Shown in pieces: positions 5,634 to 5,757 of a stretch of DNA of 5,757 bases (positions are counted from its first letter, which is position 1; the number at the start of each line of letters is the position of its first letter). The DNA lies in NCBI GenBank assembly GCA_905208975.1, contig CAJLRE010000089.1:1-5757 (forward strand). The letters run 5' to 3'. The notes under the pieces are model-generated. The model was not told the origin of the DNA. It saw only the letters and a program-made list of their open reading frames with translations, and ran no database searches. The translations under genes and the position numbers were made by a program. This DNA comes from an uncultured Collinsella sp. GTDB lineage: Bacteria > Actinomycetota > Coriobacteriia > Coriobacteriales > Coriobacteriaceae.

Positions 5634-5674
5634 ACGCCGACGCGCCGCAACTCAAGGCGCGCCGGCGTCTTTTT
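5634..5674 (+). terminator. Rho-independent terminator after degV
   Basis: ACGCCGACGCGCC (5634-5646) pairs with GGCGCGCCGGCGT (5656-5668), 12 of 13 positions, across a 9-nt loop. It is followed after one C by TTTTT (5670-5674). It starts 126 bases past the degV stop and is a classic strong intrinsic terminator. The one mismatch, A5640 against C5662, would become a U-G pair in a minus-strand transcript, although no T run follows on that side. Confidence 0.85.
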
Positions 5675-5680
5675 AGGAGT

Positions 5681-5718
5681 CGCGGCGGAAAAGGGGCCGT
5701 TTTAGCCAAAAGGCCGCG
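5681..5718. repeat. Nested hairpin in the tail region
   Basis: CGCGGC (5681-5686) pairs with GCCGCG (5713-5718). Alternatively GGCC-TTTT (5695-5703, with one bulged G) pairs with AAAA-GGCC (5708-5715) around an AGCC loop. Read on the minus strand the inner hairpin is followed by CCTTTTCC, so it might end a convergent gene beyond the right edge. The two stems partly compete for the same bases. Its role is unproven. Confidence 0.3.
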
Positions 5719-5757
5719 AAACGCTTCCCATTACGCCGCAACTTCATTGCCGCCCAA

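Noticed and set aside
4914..5705. A 263-codon frame overlapping degV and running past its end
   Set aside because: It is an out-of-frame reading of degV with Arg/Pro/Ala bias, and it continues through the terminator region.
5645..5744. Recurrence of CCGCAACT in the degV terminator loop (5645-5652) and near the right edge (5736-5744), also in the arm of the 2222-2290 hairpin
   Set aside because: The shared stretch is only 8-9 bases, sits in different structural contexts and has no extended similarity; chance is the simplest reading.
1..5757. A previously undescribed defence, mobile or biosynthetic system
   Set aside because: All five genes belong to well-known housekeeping families; there are no transposases, integrases, toxin-antitoxin pairs, CRISPR repeats or unknown ORFs with gene-like features in the window.

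Overview
The window looks like chromosomal core DNA from a GC-rich Gram-positive bacterium. Codon third positions are strongly G/C, Shine-Dalgarno sites are clear, and the phosphate-binding protein carries a twin-arginine lipoprotein signal. Together with the gene set this suggests Coriobacteriia (a Collinsella-like gut actinobacterium). That assignment is recognition and inference; no rRNA or other marker gene is present to prove it.

Left part (1-2018, minus strand): the start of a phosphate-specific transport operon, read right to left as pstS, pstC, pstA. PstS captures phosphate outside the cell. PstC and PstA form the membrane channel. The ATPase gene pstB and the regulator phoU would be expected beyond the left edge. 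pstA is cut by the window after 51 codons.

Gap (2019-2337, 319 bases): it holds the pstS leader and upstream region, including small GC hairpins and a possible 11-bp direct repeat of Pho-box type. It also holds a striking long hairpin at 2222-2290 followed by a minus-strand T-rich tract, best read as the terminator of the next gene cluster.

Middle (2338-4491, minus strand): a HAD-family phosphatase followed 54 bases later by a PepV-like M20 dipeptidase, probably co-transcribed. The dipeptidase keeps all expected metal and catalytic residues.

Right part (4492-5757): a divergent regulatory region with overlapping promoter-like sites and an array of alternating TTCAA/TTGAA half-sites. It is followed by a DegV-family fatty-acid-binding protein on the plus strand. 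Its stop codon lies in a hairpin with a T run, and a second, strong Rho-independent terminator follows at 5634-5674. The last 80 bases hold one further hairpin and no supportable gene.

I see no mobile element gene, CRISPR array, RNA gene or novel multi-gene system here. The long open frames antisense to pst and pepV are coding shadows. The points most worth a second look are non-coding: the 69-nt hairpin, the alternating half-sites and the palindrome before pepV.
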